Shown piece after piece: positions 62,298-64,000 of a DNA stretch of 64,000 nt. The stretch spans positions 254,673-318,672 of the forward strand of contig NZ_BSOB01000046.1 of assembly GCF_030160295.1 (NCBI RefSeq), in the 5' to 3' direction. The DNA comes from Dyella acidisoli. GTDB lineage: Bacteria; Pseudomonadota; Gammaproteobacteria; Xanthomonadales; Rhodanobacteraceae. Positions within the stretch are counted from its first letter, which is position 1. Each line of letters begins with the position of its first letter. The position numbers and the translations under genes are program-made. The notes under the pieces were generated by a model. It did no database searches. It was given only the letters and a program-made list of their open reading frames with translations, and had not been told where the DNA came from.

Positions 62298-64000
62298 ATG
62301 ACCTACAAGCATTTGAAGCCGCTGCTGCTCGCCGCGAGCGTCACCTTTGCCCTGGCCGCGTGCGGCAAACAGGAACAAGCGCCCGCGCCAGCACCGGCCT
62401 CCACTGCGCCGGCCCCGGCATCCACAGCCGCCAGCGTCGCCAAGCCCGTCAACGTCTTCGACGTCGCTGAGCTGGATAGCGGCATTAATGCCTGCCAGGA
62501 CTTCAACGGCTTCGTAAATGCCAAATGGATCGGCGCCAACCCGATTCCGCAGGACCGCACCCGTTGGGGCGCGTTCGACGCGCTGGCCGAGCAGAGCCTC
62601 AACACCCAGCACGACATCGTCGAAGCCGCCGCCAAGAATGTCGCGCAGGCCAAGCCAGGCTCGATCGAGCAGAAGATCGGCTCCCTGTACCAGGCCGGCA
62701 TGGACCAGGACACGATCAACAAGCTCGGTTACGACCCGATCAAGCCGCAGCTCGATCAGATCGCCGCACTGAAGACGCCGACCGACGTTGCCAAGTACAT
62801 CACCGACCGCTTCGCCGACGGCGACAGCCAGGTGTTCGACTTCGGCTCCGGCGCCGACTTCAAGGATGCCAAGATCCAGATCGGCTTTGCCAACCAATCG
62901 GGCCTCGGTCTGCCCACGCGCGACTACTATTCCGACAAGAAGTACGCCGATATCCGCGAAGCCTACAAGGGCTACATTGCCAAGTCGCTGGAACTGACCG
63001 GCGTTTCCGAGGCCGATGCCAAGAAGCAGGCCGATGAGGTGCTGGCGTTCGAGACCAAGCTGGCGCAGGCCTCGCTCTCGCCCACGGAAATGCGCGACCT
63101 GGACAACCAATATCACTTCGTGAGCGTGGCCGATGCGGACAAGATCACCCCGCACTTCAAGTGGGACGACTTCTTCAAAGCCCAAGGCGTGACCATCGAC
63201 AAGGGCTTCTCGCTGTCGCAGCCGAAGTTCTTCGCCGAGTTCGACAAGCTGCTGGCCACCGCGCCGATCTCACAATGGCAGTCTTACCTGCGCTTCCATG
63301 CCATCAGCAGCGCTTCGCCCTATCTGAGCACGGCCTTCCAGGACAACCGCTTCGATTTCTACGGCAAGACGCTTTCCGGCCAGCCGGAGCAGAAGCCGCT
63401 GTGGAAGCGCGTGCTCGGCGCCGTGAACGGTTCGATGGGCGAAGCACTGGGTCAGCTGTATGTGGCCAAGGAATTCACGCCGGAAGCCAAACAGCGCGCA
63501 CAGGAATTGGTGACCAACGTGCGCGGGGCGCTGAAGGATCGCATCCAGCATCTGGATTGGATGAGCGACACCACCAAGCAGAAGGCGGTGGAGAAATGGG
63601 AAAAGTTCCTGCCCAAGATCGGCTATCCGGACCACTGGCGTAGCTGGGATGGCCTGGACATCAAGCAGGGCGACTACTACGACAGCCTGCAAGCTGCCGC
63701 CAAGTTCAACTATCAGTGGGACATCGGCCACATCGGCAAGCCCACCGATCGCACCGAATGGGGCATGACGCCGCAAACGGTGAACGCGTACTACGATCCC
63801 AGCACCAACACGATCAACTTCCCGGCCGCGATCCTGCAGCCGCCGTTCTTCTATGCCAACGGCGACGACGCGATCAACTACGGCGGCATCGGTGCAGTGA
63901 TCGGCCACGAAGCCAGCCATGGTTTCGACGACCAGGGCGCGCAGTTCGACGGCGACGGCAACAAGGCCGACTGGTGGACGGCGCAGGACAAGTCGCAGTT
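62298..64000 (+). CDS. M13-family zinc metallopeptidase (neprilysin/PepO-like), 3' end cut by window
   Basis: At least 567 residues. A lipoprotein signal (LLLAASVTFALAACGK, lipobox Cys) is followed by an Ala/Pro linker and the M13 domain: ACQDFNGFVNAKWI, NPIPQDRTRWGAFDAL, then the catalytic HEASHGFDDQG (His537, Glu538, His541). M13 peptidases cleave oligopeptides; this one is outer-membrane or periplasm-anchored. GAGGGA 6-7 nt before the ATG at 62298. The C-terminal NAxY/ExxxD part is outside. Confidence 0.94.
   Translation, partial: MTYKHLKPLLLAASVTFALAACGKQEQAPAPAPASTAPAPASTAASVAKPVNVFDVAELDSGINACQDFNGFVNAKWIGANPIPQDRTRWGAFDALAEQSLNTQHDIVEAAAKNVAQAKPGSIEQKIGSLYQAGMDQDTINKLGYDPIKPQLDQIAALKTPTDVAKYITDRFADGDSQVFDFGSGADFKDAKIQIGFANQSGLGLPTRDYYSDKKYADIREAYKGYIAKSLELTGVSEADAKKQADEVLAFETKLAQASLSPTEMRDLDNQYHFVSVADADKITPHFKWDDFFKAQGVTIDKGFSLSQPKFFAEFDKLLATAPISQWQSYLRFHAISSASPYLSTAFQDNRFDFYGKTLSGQPEQKPLWKRVLGAVNGSMGEALGQLYVAKEFTPEAKQRAQELVTNVRGALKDRIQHLDWMSDTTKQKAVEKWEKFLPKIGYPDHWRSWDGLDIKQGDYYDSLQAAAKFNYQWDIGHIGKPTDRTEWGMTPQTVNAYYDPSTNTINFPAAILQPPFFYANGDDAINYGGIGAVIGHEASHGFDDQGAQFDGDGNKADWWTAQDKSQ

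Overview
This 64 kb window is typical chromosomal DNA of a GC-rich gammaproteobacterium. Protein content and gene order fit the order Xanthomonadales/Lysobacterales, most likely family Rhodanobacteraceae (Dyella, Luteibacter, Rhodanobacter or Frateuria type). This placement is an inference from protein resemblance and from blocks such as ffh/ypjD, rpsF-rpsR-rplI-dnaB-alr-radA, leuS-lptE-holA-nadD and pqiABC. I see no prophage, insertion sequence with transposase, integron, CRISPR array, rRNA or tRNA.

Layout. 1-7.5 kb: the start of ffh, a decayed ArsR/SdpR-type repressor that still has a palindromic operator, ypjD, then a leftward housekeeping block (rpsF-rpsR-rplI, dnaB, alr, radA). 7.2-13.8 kb: an IscA/SufA-type carrier, asnS, a MalM-like lipoprotein, a 146-bp palindromic element, then a four-gene operon (SDR, aminomuconate semialdehyde dehydrogenase, beta-carbonic anhydrase, RidA-type aminomuconate deaminase) that looks like the lower tryptophan/kynurenine pathway. 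13.8-23.5 kb: a tiny secreted Ala/Ser/Lys/His protein, hutG, gor, dadA, a secreted ChaN/EreA-like protein, a TonB-C protein, an NlpC/P60 lipoprotein whose start codon sits on a terminator, ohrR-ohr, slyD and an MFS carrier. 23.7-28.5 kb: two DEAD-box helicases (rhlE, deaD) flanking a GNAT and an SDR. 28.6-35.4 kb: a DODA dioxygenase, cupredoxin plus Tat phosphoesterase divergent from an ECF sigma/anti-sigma pair, a YkgJ-type protein, a zinc peptidase, MAPEG, CPBP and maf.

35.4-48.2 kb is the conserved leuS-lptE-holA-nadD-rsfS-rlmH-maf neighbourhood, all leftward. It is split between nadD and rsfS by about 6.5 kb carrying a solitary squalene-hopene cyclase, a sigF-nrsF pair and dipZ-msrB (periplasmic thiol reduction and methionine sulfoxide repair). 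48.4-52.0 kb is a pqiA-pqiA-pqiB-pqiC lipid-transport operon with PqiA split in two genes. 52.1-57.3 kb: CnoX-like thioredoxin-TPR, a DUF4442 protein behind tandem hairpins, an ECF sigma with a membrane partner, DUF502 and an M14 peptidase. 57.5-64 kb: a Tat multicopper oxidase, a PLC-type phosphoesterase, a small gene with a Gly-Gly/Cys tail, and the 5' part of an M13 peptidase.

A recurring theme is the cell envelope and redox or oxidant defence (ohrR-ohr, gor, dipZ-msrB, cupredoxin, multicopper oxidase, cnoX, three ECF sigma systems). Intergenic spaces carry at least three families of palindromic repeats, often as inverted pairs: CCCTCACCC...GGGTGAGGG type, GTCATTCC/CCCGGCGAAAGCCGGG type, and TTGGGGTGCAAACCCCAA type. 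The best candidates for something undescribed are the small Gly-Gly/Cys gene at 61.3-61.6 kb, the ECF/Tat-phosphoesterase/cupredoxin module, the carbonic anhydrase inside the aminomuconate operon, and the nlpC start built into the upstream terminator. None is proven from sequence alone.
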